A DNA stretch of 61,362 bases, from assembly GCA_945860725.1 (NCBI GenBank), contig CAMAQZ010000006.1, positions 1 to 61,362 of the forward strand. Direction: 5' to 3'. Below are positions 8,238 through 17,718 of the stretch, piece by piece (the stretch's first letter is position 1; each line of letters opens with the position of its first letter). A program made the position numbers and the translations under genes. The notes below the pieces were generated by a model. It saw nothing but the letters and a program-made list of their open reading frames with translations, was not told the DNA's origin and ran no database searches. This stretch comes from Klebsiella pneumoniae (GTDB lineage: Bacteria; Pseudomonadota; Gammaproteobacteria; Steroidobacterales; Steroidobacteraceae).

Positions 8238-8942
8238 ATGTCTGACACTGAAGGCGAATTCGACCTGCGTACGCTCGACGATGCTGAACTCGTCGAGCAG
8301 GTCCACGACGATCTCTACAACGGCATGAGGCCGGAGGTGGTGCTCGCCACCCGTATCTTCCTCGAACGTGGTTGGGGGCCTAGCGAGGTCCTGAACGATG
8401 CGCTCGTCGAAGGCATGCGGGTCGTCGGTGTCGATTTCCGTGACGGCATCTTGTTCGTGCCGGAAGTGCTGCTCGCAGCCAATGCCATGAAGGGCGGGAT
8501 GGAGATCCTGCGCCCGCTGCTTGCCGAGACCGGCGCCGAGCCGATCGGCAAGGTCGTCATCGGCACCGTCAAAGGTGACATCCACGACATCGGCAAGAAC
8601 CTTGTCGGGATGATGCTCGAGGGCGCAGGCTTCGAGGTCATCGACATCGGCATCAACAACGCCGTCGAGAAATATCTCGACGCGCTCGAGCTGCACAAGC
8701 CGGACATCCTCGGCATGTCGGCGCTGCTGACGACCACGATGCCCTACATGAAGGTCGTGATCGACACCCTGAAACAGAAGAACCTGCGCGAGAAGTACAT
8801 CGTGCTGGTCGGCGGTGCGCCGCTCAACGACGAGTTCGGCAAGGCGGTGGGTGCAGATGCCTATTGCCGCGATGCTGCGGTCGCCGTGGAGACTGCCAAG
8901 GCGCTGATAGCGGCGAAGCGCGCCGCCGCGCGCGCTCACTGA
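8238..8942 (+). CDS. Corrinoid protein, MtbC/MttC/MtgC-type methyl carrier
   Basis: This 234-residue cobalamin carrier has an N-terminal four-helix B12-binding cap (about 15-95) and a Rossmann B12 domain (about 104-225). DIHDIG at 114-119 is the DxHxxG signature; His116 would be the lower cobalt ligand. SALL and VGGAPL complete the fold. Such proteins accept a methyl group from an MttB/MtgB-type enzyme as methyl-Co(III) and deliver it to a second methyltransferase. The ATG at 8238 is preceded by GAGG at six bases; an upstream ATG at 8217 has no ribosome site. It is the only corrinoid protein in the window, so all three MttB-family enzymes probably share it. It is first in a tight seven-gene operon. 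Confidence 0.93.
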   Translation: MSDTEGEFDLRTLDDAELVEQVHDDLYNGMRPEVVLATRIFLERGWGPSEVLNDALVEGMRVVGVDFRDGILFVPEVLLAANAMKGGMEILRPLLAETGAEPIGKVVIGTVKGDIHDIGKNLVGMMLEGAGFEVIDIGINNAVEKYLDALELHKPDILGMSALLTTTMPYMKVVIDTLKQKNLREKYIVLVGGAPLNDEFGKAVGADAYCRDAAVAVETAKALIAAKRAAARAH

Positions 8943-8952
8943 CATCGCGCGC

Positions 8953-9564
8953 GTGGCCACGGCCGGCCGCAAGCTCGTCATCGCCTGTGGCGCCCTCGCT
9001 CACGAGGTAGCAGCCTTGCGGCACAGCTATAGTTGGCTCGAACTCGATGTACACTGCCTGCCCCCTGAGCTGCACAACCGGCCTGAGCGCATCGCGCCGG
9101 CGGTGAGATCAGCGATCGACGCACACCGCGACGACTATGCCGAGATCTTTGTGGCCTATGCCGACTGCGGCACGAGCGGTGCGCTCGATGCGGTGCTGCG
9201 CGAGGCGGGCGTGGAACGGATAGCCGGCGTGCATTGCTATCAGTTCTTCGCGGGGGTCGACGCCTTCGCGGAGCTCTGCGACAGCGAGCCTGGCAGCTTC
9301 TTCCTCACCGATTTCCTCGTCAGGCACTTCGATCGTCTCGTCTTCCGCGGGCTCGGTCTCGACCGGCATCCCGAACTGCAAAGCCAGTACTTCGGGAATT
9401 ACCGCCGACTCGTCTACCTCGGTCAGCGTGTGGACGCCGATAACGCCGCAGCCGCAGAGCTGATCGCCGGCCGACTCGGCCTCGAATACCATTTCCGTCA
9501 CACCGGTTACGGCGGGTTGGAGCACAGCCTGCGCCGTTTCGTCGCCAGGGAGGCGCAGATATAG
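8953..9564 (+). CDS. DUF1638-family protein of unknown function
   Basis: This 203-residue soluble protein matches my recollection of the DUF1638 family: an N-terminal VIACGALAHEV segment, conserved central Cys motifs (VAYADCGTSG, GVHCYQFFAG) and DVHCLPP. No enzyme motif, signal peptide or membrane segment is visible. The conserved Cys and His residues (C12, C35, C73, C97) would suit metal or thiol chemistry, but that is inference. The GTG start lies ten bases after the corrinoid gene and the next gene follows after one base, so it is embedded in the methyl-transfer operon. A role in loading, protecting or maturing the corrinoid protein is a guess from context. Confidence 0.8.
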   Translation: MATAGRKLVIACGALAHEVAALRHSYSWLELDVHCLPPELHNRPERIAPAVRSAIDAHRDDYAEIFVAYADCGTSGALDAVLREAGVERIAGVHCYQFFAGVDAFAELCDSEPGSFFLTDFLVRHFDRLVFRGLGLDRHPELQSQYFGNYRRLVYLGQRVDADNAAAAELIAGRLGLEYHFRHTGYGGLEHSLRRFVAREAQI

Positions 9565-9565
9565 G

Positions 9566-9880
9566 ATGGCCAGTCTGATCATCATCTCTTGGCGCGATAT
9601 CCCGTCTCAGGTCGTCATCAGGCACGGGCGTGAAACCTCCAAGATCATGCTCTCGGCTCGCTTCCAGGAAGCGGTCGACCGAGCGGCGATGCGTGCCGGT
9701 AAGGGTGGCTCGGATGCATACATCTCCGAGTGGACGCGCAGCGCGCCGGTGCCCTGCGGCGAAGACCTGCAGGCCGAGGCGGCTGCAGCGGCAGCGGCCC
9801 TCGAGGCCCGGTACACTGACGAGGACCTCGATCGGCTCATCCGCGCCAAGGGTCTGGCGGCACCCGTCGCCGAGGGTTGA
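9566..9880 (+). CDS. Small 'virulence factor' family protein (PF13769-type), function unknown
   Basis: This 104-residue acidic protein begins MASLIIISWRDIPSQ and contains an ISEW segment and an Ala/Glu-rich helical C-terminus (about 70-100). It resembles the small family labelled 'virulence factor', a name that says nothing reliable about function here. No Cys cluster, signal or transmembrane segment is seen. It starts one base after the DUF1638 stop and ends two bases before the MetV-like gene, so it is translated with the methyl-transfer machinery. It could be a small subunit or chaperone of the reductase module; this is inference from position. Confidence 0.7.
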   Translation: MASLIIISWRDIPSQVVIRHGRETSKIMLSARFQEAVDRAAMRAGKGGSDAYISEWTRSAPVPCGEDLQAEAAAAAAALEARYTDEDLDRLIRAKGLAAPVAEG

Positions 9881-9882
9881 GC

Positions 9883-10341
9883 ATGTACCGCGCGCGTCTT
9901 TGGTCGGTTCGGCATGCGCGCGGTCTCAACCGCCTCTACCGCGCACTCGAAGACCTGTTGGTCAGGCTGCGTCCGCTCATGCGGGTGGTCGGGGACAAAC
10001 GGCTCGAACGGCCGTTCGCAGCGCTCGAGCGAGGCACCAAGGGTTTCCTTTTCGACTGCAAGATGTGTGGCCAGTGTGTGCTCAGTTCGACCGGCATGTC
10101 CTGCCCAATGAATTGTCCCAAGCAGCTGCGCAACGGCCCTTGCGGCGGCGTGCGAGCCGACGGCAACTGCGAAGTGCTCCCCGACATGAGGTGCGTGTGG
10201 GTCGCGGCATGGGAGGGCGGTCAGCGCATCCCGGGTGGTGTCGAGTCGCTGCGCACCATACAGTTCGCGGTCGATCGCCGCCTCGAAGGCCGATCGTCGT
10301 GGCTACGCGCACTGCGCCAGCGGCTGGGCGAAGAGCAGTAG
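9883..10341 (+). CDS. metV: MetV-like methylene-H4F reductase C-terminal domain protein (Cys-rich)
   Basis: This 152-residue protein carries eight cysteines between 59 and 104 (C59, C62, C65, C74, C78, C87, C96, C104) in motifs KMCGQC, MSCPMNCPK and NGPCGG. This is the family annotated as methylenetetrahydrofolate reductase C-terminal domain (MetV in acetogens), which pairs with MetF; the Cys cluster binds zinc or an Fe-S cluster. Here it precedes metF by ten bases. In this setting the pair is expected to oxidise methyl-H4F to methylene-H4F rather than reduce it. The start is the ATG at 9883, with GAGGG six bases upstream; a TTG six bases earlier is less likely. The electron acceptor is unknown. 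Confidence 0.82.
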   Translation: MYRARLWSVRHARGLNRLYRALEDLLVRLRPLMRVVGDKRLERPFAALERGTKGFLFDCKMCGQCVLSSTGMSCPMNCPKQLRNGPCGGVRADGNCEVLPDMRCVWVAAWEGGQRIPGGVESLRTIQFAVDRRLEGRSSWLRALRQRLGEEQ

Positions 10342-10351
10342 GTCTCGACCC

Positions 10352-11379
10352 ATGAAGTTCCACGACGAACCGGCGCCGGGAGCGCCGCTGCCGATCCTGC
10401 CGGGACACGTCTCACCAGGTCGTCTCGAGCGCGTGCTGCGCGCCGGCAGCTTCACTGTCACGGCTGAGCTGGCACCGCCCGATTCCGCTGATCCGGAGGA
10501 GGTCTACGCCCGGGCGCGCATCTTCGACGGCTATGTGGATGCGATCAACGCGACCGACGGCAGCGGCGCCAACTGTCACATGTCGAGCATGGGCGTGTGT
10601 GCGCTGCTGACCCGCGCGGGCTACGCGCCGATCATGCAGGTCTCTTGTCGTGACCGAAACCGCATCGGCATCCAGGGCGACATCCTCGGTGCCGCCGCGA
10701 TGGGCGTCTGCAATGTGCTGTGCCTGACGGGCGATGGCGTGCAGGCAGGCGATCACCCGCAAGCGAAGCCTGTGTTCGATCTCGACAGCATCTCTCTGCT
10801 CGGTATCGCCCGCACTTTGCGCGACGAGCAGCGCTTCCAAAGCGGGCGTAAGCTCACCACGGCGCCTCGGGTGTTCCTCGGCGCGGCGGAGAATCCGTCA
10901 GCGCTGCCGCACGACTGGCGTGCGCTGCGGCTCCTCAAGAAGATCGAAGCCGGCGCGCAGTTCATCCAGACCCAATATTGCTACGACATGCCGCTGCTGC
11001 GTGCCTTCCTGCGAAGGCTTGCAGATCTGGGGGCGCTCGACAAGGTGTTCTTGCTGATCGGCGTCGGGCCGTTGCGCTCGGCCAAGGCGGCCGACTGGAT
11101 GCGCACCAATGTGCCCGGCATCCACATCCCCGATGCGCTGGTGGAGCGGCTCCGTGGTGCGAAGGACCCGGTCCGTGAGGGCCGCGACATCTGCATCGAG
11201 ATCATCCAAGAGGTCCGTGCCATGAACGGCGTGCACGGCGTGCATGTCATGGCCTACCGCCAGGAAGAATCGGTGGCGGAGATCATCGACCGGTCCGGCG
11301 TGCTCGCCGGACGGGTGCCTTGGTACCCCGGACGGGACCGGGAACCACAACGAATGGACATAGAGGACGAAGTGACCCC

Positions 11380-11383
<4 letters not shown>
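10352..11383 (+). CDS. metF: Methylenetetrahydrofolate reductase (MetF-like)
   Basis: This 343-residue protein is a flavin-dependent TIM-barrel enzyme interconverting 5-methyl-H4F and 5,10-methylene-H4F. Family landmarks are FTVTAELAPPDS near the N-terminus, the NATDGSGA segment, QVSCRDRNRIGIQGD, VLCLTGDG, and the FIQTQYCYD folate-site region. The start is the ATG giving MKFHDEPAP; the frame opens earlier, but inside metV. The 3' end overlaps the next gene by four bases (ATGA). Placement between a MetV-like partner and a methyl-H4F:corrinoid methyltransferase indicates catabolic use, as for MetF2 of chloromethane utilisers, rather than methionine synthesis. Confidence 0.9.
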
Positions 11384-12321
<938 letters not shown>

Positions 12322-12332
12322 GGAAGACTCCT

Positions 12333-14345
12333 GTGAGTGAAACTGACGCACTTGTCGTGTTCCTGCCCTCCGGCAAGCGCGGGAGGTTCCCGCTCGGCAC
12401 GCCGCTCCTGCAGGCGGCGCGCGAGCTCGGGGTCGACATCGACTCCGTCTGCGGCGGACGCGGTATCTGCGGTCGTTGCCAAGTGGTGGTCGCCGCAGGC
12501 GAGTTCGCCAAGCACGGCGTACGCTCGGGCGAGTCCAGCGTCACGGCGCCCGCCGAGGTCGAGGCGCGCAGCACCCGTCGCAAGGTGCTCAAAGCCGGTC
12601 AGCGGCTCTCCTGTCAGGCGAAAGTCTGCAGCGATGTGGTGGTCGATGTGCCGCCGTCGAGCCAAGTCCACCGTCAGGTCGTGCGCAAGGCCGCAGAAGT
12701 GCGTGCGATCGACCTCAATCCCCTCGTCCGTTTGCATTATGTCGAGGTCCGCGAGCCTGACATGCACGATCCCTCGGGTGACCTGCGTCGTCTCTCTGAA
12801 GCGCTCGAGCGCGAATGGCAGCTCACCGGTCTCGGCATCGAGCTCAGTGTGCTGCGAGCGCTGCAAGCGACGCTGCGGGCAGGCGAGTGGAAGGTGACGG
12901 CAGCGGTGCAGGCGGGGCGTCAGATCATCGGTTTGTGGCCGGGCTTCCACGAGCGGGCGCTCGGCATGGCGGTCGATGTGGGTTCGACGACCATCGCAGC
13001 GCATCTTTGCGACCTCGCGACCGGCGAAGTGGTGGCGTCGTCCGGGATGATGAACCCGCAGATCCGCTTCGGTGAAGACCTCATGAGCCGCGTCTCCTAC
13101 GCGATGATGAACCCTGGTGGCGCGGAGCAGATGACGCTCGCCGTCCGCGCGGCGCTGTCCGAACTTGCACGCGATGTGGCGGGCGAAGCGGGCGCGGTAC
13201 CTCAGGACATCCTTGCGCTCACGCTGGTCGGCAACCCGATCATGCATCACCTGGTACTCGGTCTCGATCCGACCGAACTTGGCGGCGCACCGTTCGCACT
13301 CGCCACCGACCAGGCCATCGAGCAGCCCGCCGCCGCGCTCGGCATCGAGGTGCACCCGAACGCGCAGGTCTACGTTTTGCCGTGCATCGCAGGCCATGTC
13401 GGCGCCGACACAGCCGGCATGATCCTCGCTGAGCGTCCTGATCTCGGCGATCCGGTGACGCTGTTGGTCGATGTCGGCACCAATGCCGAGATCGTGCTCG
13501 GCAACCGTGCGCGCTTGCTCGCCTGCTCGAGCCCGACCGGTCCTGCGTTTGAGGGCGCGCAGATCAGCTGCGGCCAGCGCGCGGCGCCCGGCGCCATCGA
13601 GCGCGTGCGCATCGATCCGGTGACGCTCGAGCCGCGCTTCAAGGTCATCGGCTGCGACCTCTGGTCGGACGACCCGGGATTCGCGGAAGCCACGAAGTCG
13701 ACCGGTGTCACCGGCATCTGCGGGTCGGGCATCATCGAGGTGATCGCCGAGATGTACCTCTCGGGCGTCATCAACCAGGATGGCGTGGTCGACGGCAGCT
13801 TCGTCGCGAGAAGCGATCGGATCGAACCCGCTGACCGGACTTTCTCGTATGTGCTGCACCGCGGGGCGGTGACGCTCGCCATCACCCAGACCGATGTGCG
13901 TGCGATCCAGCTTGCGAAGGCCGCACTTTATGCGGGTGTGCGCTTGCTGATGGAGGAACTGGGCATCGAGCGCGTCGATCGTATCCGGTTGGCCGGCGCC
14001 TTCGGGGCGCACATCGACACCAAGTACGCGATGGTGCTCGGCATGATCCCGGACTGCGATCTTGCGCAGGTCGCCTCCGCCGGCAACGCAGCGGGCACCG
14101 GGGCGCGCATCGCGCTCCTCGATACGCACTCGCGCGCGGTCATCGAACAGTTGGTGCGCCGTGTCGAGAAGATCGAGACGGCCATCGAGCCGCGATTCCA
14201 GGCGCATTTCGTTGAGGCGATGGCGATCCCGCACAAGCACTTGCCGAACCCCGAGCTCTCCAAGGTCGTGACGCTGCCCGCGCCCAAGGAATCAGCGGCG
14301 CAGGCCGGCGCCGCGCGCGGGCGACGCAGCCGCAGGCCGGGGTGA
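12333..14345 (+). CDS. Reductive activator of corrinoid protein (RACo/RamA-like, 2Fe-2S plus ASKHA domain)
   Basis: This 670-residue protein has an N-terminal ferredoxin domain whose Cys40, Cys46, Cys49 and Cys94 fit a 2Fe-2S site, a linker, and a large DUF4445/ASKHA ATPase region from about 210 (MAVDVGSTTIAAHL, LVGNPIMHHL, DVGTNAEIVL, GICGSGIIEV). RACo-type proteins use ATP and low-potential electrons to return accidentally oxidised Co(II) corrinoid to Co(I). In an aerobe this need would be frequent. The start is GTG with AAGGA upstream. It is last in the operon, 11 bases after the methyltransferase. The N-terminal 2Fe-2S makes it bacterial RACo-like rather than archaeal RamA-like. The C-terminus ends in a basic Arg-rich tail. 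Confidence 0.92.
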   Translation: MSETDALVVFLPSGKRGRFPLGTPLLQAARELGVDIDSVCGGRGICGRCQVVVAAGEFAKHGVRSGESSVTAPAEVEARSTRRKVLKAGQRLSCQAKVCSDVVVDVPPSSQVHRQVVRKAAEVRAIDLNPLVRLHYVEVREPDMHDPSGDLRRLSEALEREWQLTGLGIELSVLRALQATLRAGEWKVTAAVQAGRQIIGLWPGFHERALGMAVDVGSTTIAAHLCDLATGEVVASSGMMNPQIRFGEDLMSRVSYAMMNPGGAEQMTLAVRAALSELARDVAGEAGAVPQDILALTLVGNPIMHHLVLGLDPTELGGAPFALATDQAIEQPAAALGIEVHPNAQVYVLPCIAGHVGADTAGMILAERPDLGDPVTLLVDVGTNAEIVLGNRARLLACSSPTGPAFEGAQISCGQRAAPGAIERVRIDPVTLEPRFKVIGCDLWSDDPGFAEATKSTGVTGICGSGIIEVIAEMYLSGVINQDGVVDGSFVARSDRIEPADRTFSYVLHRGAVTLAITQTDVRAIQLAKAALYAGVRLLMEELGIERVDRIRLAGAFGAHIDTKYAMVLGMIPDCDLAQVASAGNAAGTGARIALLDTHSRAVIEQLVRRVEKIETAIEPRFQAHFVEAMAIPHKHLPNPELSKVVTLPAPKESAAQAGAARGRRSRRPG

Positions 14346-14354
14346 TCGGGGCGT

Positions 14355-14377
14355 CGACTCGGCGGGCCGACTCGGCG
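14355..14377. repeat. Ten-base direct repeat between convergent genes
   Basis: CGACTCGGCG occurs at 14355-14364 and 14368-14377, separated by three bases, in the 33-base gap between the corrinoid activator and the convergent DmdA-like gene. It does not form a convincing stem-loop with a T tract, so I do not call it a terminator. Confidence 0.5.
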
Positions 14378-14378
14378 C

Positions 14379-15482
14379 TCAGATGAACGGCAGGTCGGTG
14401 AGCGTGCCCGTCTGCATGACGCCGCCGATACTCGCCTGTAAGCGCTCGCCGATCGCGCAGCTCCGGTCGATAAGTGCGAAGCCGATGTTCTTGCGCAAGC
14501 GGTAAGAAAAGACACAGTTGGTCAGGTCACCGACTTTTCGGCCGTCTCTGAAGATCGGATTCCATAGAAATCCCGGGCTTACCGGATCGCCGGCGTCGAG
14601 GATCATACCCAGCGTGTGGCGGCGTGGGCCTTCGGCAGCGATACGGCGTAACGCGGTGATGCCGATCGTGTCGTCGGGCACCTCGAGGTCGAGGTAGTTG
14701 CCCATGCGCACCTCGAAGGGGTTGGTGCTGCCATCGGTGTCGCCGCCGTAGGAGATCAGCCCCGACTCGACGCGTTCACACCAGTTCGGGCCGCCCGGAC
14801 CGATGCCGTACGGTCGTCCCGCTTCCTTGAAGATCGCCCATAAGCGGTTGCCCTCGCTACCCTCGCGGAGGTAAATCTCGAAACCGCCTTGCTTAGACCA
14901 CCCGGATCTTTGTACGACGACGGGGATGCCGTCGATCGCCGTCTCGCGGAACCAGAAATATTTGAGGCTGCGCACCCACTCGCCACAGACGGCCGCCACC
15001 ACGTCCTCGGCTCTGGGTCCCTGCAGCGCCATCGGTGAGACATCCGGCTCGCTGACCTCGACCCGCAGGCCGCGCTCCGCAGCGACAGCGCTCGCCCAAA
15101 ACCAGATATTGGAATCGGCGATCGAGAGCCAGAAGAGATCGTCTGCGAGCTTGAGGCAGATGGGGTCGTTGATCAGCACACCGCGGTGGTCGCAGAGCGG
15201 CACATACTTTCCCTGACCGGCTTGCTGCCGAGAAAGGTCGCGCGGCGCGAGGATCTGTACCAGTTTCGCGGCATCCGGTCCCCGCAGTTGTACCTGGCGT
15301 TCGACCGCGACATCCCACTGGCTCACCCCCTCGATCAGTCGCCAATACTCGGCGTGGGGATCACCGTATGCCGTCGGCATGAGCATGTGATTGTAGGTCG
15401 TGAACGCGGTCACGCCCTCTGCCAGCGTGGCTTCGAAGAACGGTGAGGGTCGCAGTCGGGCAGAGGGGGTGATGCTGAACAC
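14379..15482 (-). CDS. DmdA-like H4F-dependent demethylase (GcvT family)
   Basis: This 367-residue GcvT-fold protein matches dimethylsulfoniopropionate demethylase (DmdA) in length and in motifs such as YNHMLMPTAYGDP, WDVAVERQVQL, LSIADSNIWFW, GWSKQGGFEIYL and ESGLISYGGD. DmdA transfers a methyl of DMSP to H4F, giving methylmercaptopropionate and 5-methyl-H4F. Product 5-methyl-H4F could be oxidised by the neighbouring MetF/MetV. The GTG start giving VFSITPSARL has GGAG six bases upstream; an in-frame start 150 bases earlier lacks support and would run into the metY leader. It diverges from an O-acetylhomoserine sulfhydrylase gene. DmdA-like proteins of other substrate specificity exist, so DMSP is not proven. 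Confidence 0.7.
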   Translation of the reverse strand: MFSITPSARLRPSPFFEATLAEGVTAFTTYNHMLMPTAYGDPHAEYWRLIEGVSQWDVAVERQVQLRGPDAAKLVQILAPRDLSRQQAGQGKYVPLCDHRGVLINDPICLKLADDLFWLSIADSNIWFWASAVAAERGLRVEVSEPDVSPMALQGPRAEDVVAAVCGEWVRSLKYFWFRETAIDGIPVVVQRSGWSKQGGFEIYLREGSEGNRLWAIFKEAGRPYGIGPGGPNWCERVESGLISYGGDTDGSTNPFEVRMGNYLDLEVPDDTIGITALRRIAAEGPRRHTLGMILDAGDPVSPGFLWNPIFRDGRKVGDLTNCVFSYRLRKNIGFALIDRSCAIGERLQASIGGVMQTGTLTDLPFI

Positions 15483-15619
15483 GGTCGACTCCGGTCTTGG
15501 CTGAGTTGGACGGTTGCGGGATCGCGCTTGGGGGCGAGGCGCTACGAATTTGAGTATCCTACAGACGTGAATGATCTGTCTTCGGCTTCCGCCACCGCTT
15601 CCCATAAACGGAGTCATCG

Positions 15620-16915
15620 TTGACATCGCCACGCCTCCCGGGCTTCGACACGCTCAGCCTCCATGCCGGTCAGCGGCCCGACCCCAGTACGGGTGCGCGG
15701 GCGACGCCGATCTTCCAGACCGCCGCCTACGTCTTTCAAGACACCGACCAGGCCGCCTCGCTCTTCAACATGGAGCGCGCGGGGCATGTCTATTCGCGCG
15801 TTTCCAACCCGACGACCGCCGTGCTGGAGGAACGCATCGCCGCGCTGGACGGCGGGATCGGCGCTCTCGCCACCGCGAGCGGTCAGGCGGCGCTGCACTT
15901 GGCAGTGTCGACCTTAGCCGGTGCTGGATCCCATGTTCTCGCGAGCCGATCGCTCTACGGTGGGTCGCACAACCTCCTGCACTACACGCTGCGCCGCTTC
16001 GGCCTCGACACGAGCTTCGTCGATCCACGCGATCTCGACGCCTGGCGCGCCGGTATCCGGCCGACGACCCGGCTGCTGTTCGCCGAGACGCTCGGTAACC
16101 CGGGCCTCGATGTGCTCAATGTCCCGGCGGTGGCGCAGATCGCCCACGAGGCAGGGTTGCCTTTGTTGGTCGATAGCACGTTCACGACGCCTTATCTGCA
16201 GCGACCGTTCGACTTCGGTGCCGACCTCGTGATGCATTCGGCGACCAAGTTCTTGGGCGGACATGGTGTCGCCATCGGCGGTCTGCTGGTCGACAGCGGC
16301 GCCTTCGATTGGGAGCGCTCCGGGCGGTTCCCCGAGCTCACCGAACCCTATATCGGGTTCCATGGCATGGACTTCCAAGAGGAATCGACGGTCGCCGCGT
16401 TCCTGCTGCGGGCACGGCGTGAGGGCTTGCGGGACTTCGGCGCCTGCATGGCACCGTTCACGGCCTTCCAACTGCTGCAAGGCATCGAGACCTTATCCTT
16501 GAGGATGGAGCGGCATGTCACCAACACCCGTGCGGTGGTTGGCTTCCTGGCATCGCACGCGGCGGTCGAGTCCGTGAACCATCCGGAACTGCCGTCTCAC
16601 CCGGATCACGCGCTTGCCCGGACTCTGCTGCCGAAAGGTTGTGGCGCCGTGTTCACCTTCGAGATCCGTGGCGGTCGACCGGCGGGCCGCAAGTTCATCG
16701 AATCACTCAGACTGTTCTCGCATCTCGCCAATGTCGGTGATGCCAAGTCGCTCGTCATCCATCCGGCGACCACCACCCATTTCCGTTTGGACGATGCGGC
16801 ATTGCGTGCGTCTGGCATTGGGCCCGGGACCGTGCGGCTCTCGGTCGGTCTCGAGGATCATGCCGACTTGATCGACGATCTTGCGCAGGCGCTGCGCGCC
16901 TCGCAGAAGATCTGA
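15620..16915 (+). CDS. metY: O-acetylhomoserine sulfhydrylase (Cys/Met metabolism PLP enzyme)
   Basis: This 431-residue gamma-family PLP enzyme has Lys210 in [11 protein letters not shown] as the cofactor lysine and the family motifs [14 protein letters not shown] and [10 protein letters not shown]. Length and the early LHAG motif fit MetY-type O-acetylhomoserine (thiol)lyase, which joins sulfide or methanethiol to O-acetylhomoserine. The start is TTG, chosen because GGAG sits six bases upstream and the N-terminus fits the family. It diverges from the DmdA-like gene across 137 bases. If that gene starts DMSP breakdown, methanethiol capture into methionine by MetY would be a logical partner step. 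Cystathionine gamma-synthase is the main alternative. Confidence 0.85.
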   Translation: MTSPRLPGFDTLSLHAGQRPDPSTGARATPIFQTAAYVFQDTDQAASLFNMERAGHVYSRVSNPTTAVLEERIAALDGGIGALATASGQAALHLAVSTLAGAGSHVLASRSLYGGSHNLLHYTLRRFGLDTSFVDPRDLDAWRAGIRPTTRLLFAETLGNPGLDVLNVPAVAQIAHEAGLPLLVDSTFTTPYLQRPFDFGADLVMHSATKFLGGHGVAIGGLLVDSGAFDWERSGRFPELTEPYIGFHGMDFQEESTVAAFLLRARREGLRDFGACMAPFTAFQLLQGIETLSLRMERHVTNTRAVVGFLASHAAVESVNHPELPSHPDHALARTLLPKGCGAVFTFEIRGGRPAGRKFIESLRLFSHLANVGDAKSLVIHPATTTHFRLDDAALRASGIGPGTVRLSVGLEDHADLIDDLAQALRASQKI

Positions 16916-16926
16916 AGGGAGACGCG

Positions 16927-17718
16927 ATGCAAGTCGAACTCGATGGCCATGCGGCTTGGGTCTACACCGGTGGTAAGCCCTTCGATCCGAGCTTGCCGGT
17001 GGTGCTCTTCATACACGGCGCTTCGCACGATCACAGCGTGTGGGCGTTGCAGAGCCGCTATCTCGCGCATCACGGCCGTGCGGTGTTGGCGGTGGATCTG
17101 CCCGGACACGGCCGCTCGGGCGGCGGTCCTTTGCTGAGCATCGAAGCCCTCGCGGATTGGATCGCCCGGCTGCTCGGTGCGGTCGGTGTCGAGCGTGCCA
17201 TGCTCGTCGGCCACAGCATGGGATCGCTCGTCGCCCTCGAATGTGCGGCCCGGCACCCGCAGCGCGTCAGCGCCTTGGCTTTGGTCTCGACTGCGTTTCC
17301 GATGCGGGTTTCCCAGGAACTGTTGACGGCCACCCGGGACGATGAGCCTGCGGCGCAGGCGATGGTGAATCTTTGGTCCCACTCCGGGCTTGCACAGTAC
17401 CCGGGAAATCCCGGCCCGGGATTCTGGGTCGCCGGGGTGAACCTGCGCTTGATGCAGCGCCAACGGCCGGGTGTCATGCATGCGGACTTCGCCGCCTGCG
17501 ACGCCTACTCGAACGGACTCGCTGCTTGCGCACAGATATCGTGTCCGGTGCTGCTCGTGCTCGGTACTCGGGACGCCATGACGCCCCCGCGGGCCGCCAA
17601 GGGACTGTTGGCCGCATTGAGTGATGTGCGGGTCGTGGAGATCGACGGTGCAGGCCACGCCATCATGGCCGAGCGACCCGATGAGCTGCTTGCGGCGCTG
17701 CAGCACTTCACGGCATGA
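16927..17718 (+). CDS. Alpha/beta hydrolase
   Basis: This 263-residue cytoplasmic hydrolase shows the oxyanion motif FIHGASHDH (28-36), nucleophile Ser97 in VGHSMGS, an acid in GTRDAMTPP and the catalytic His in GAGHAIMAERP. It starts 11 bases after metY and overlaps the next gene by four bases. The family includes esterases, lactonases and C-C hydrolases; the neighbouring hydratase makes a meta-cleavage-like pair possible, but the substrate cannot be told from sequence. Confidence 0.85.
   Translation: MQVELDGHAAWVYTGGKPFDPSLPVVLFIHGASHDHSVWALQSRYLAHHGRAVLAVDLPGHGRSGGGPLLSIEALADWIARLLGAVGVERAMLVGHSMGSLVALECAARHPQRVSALALVSTAFPMRVSQELLTATRDDEPAAQAMVNLWSHSGLAQYPGNPGPGFWVAGVNLRLMQRQRPGVMHADFAACDAYSNGLAACAQISCPVLLVLGTRDAMTPPRAAKGLLAALSDVRVVEIDGAGHAIMAERPDELLAALQHFTA

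Noticed and set aside
14346-14378. Terminator between the corrinoid activator and DmdA-like genes
   Set aside because: The region contains a direct repeat rather than an inverted one; the best stem is four pairs with no T tract.
15483-15619. SAM- or SAH-type riboswitch upstream of metY
   Set aside because: The 137-base divergent gap shows no recognisable conserved core of these riboswitches and no clear sigma-70 pair; a covariance-model search would be needed to exclude one fully.
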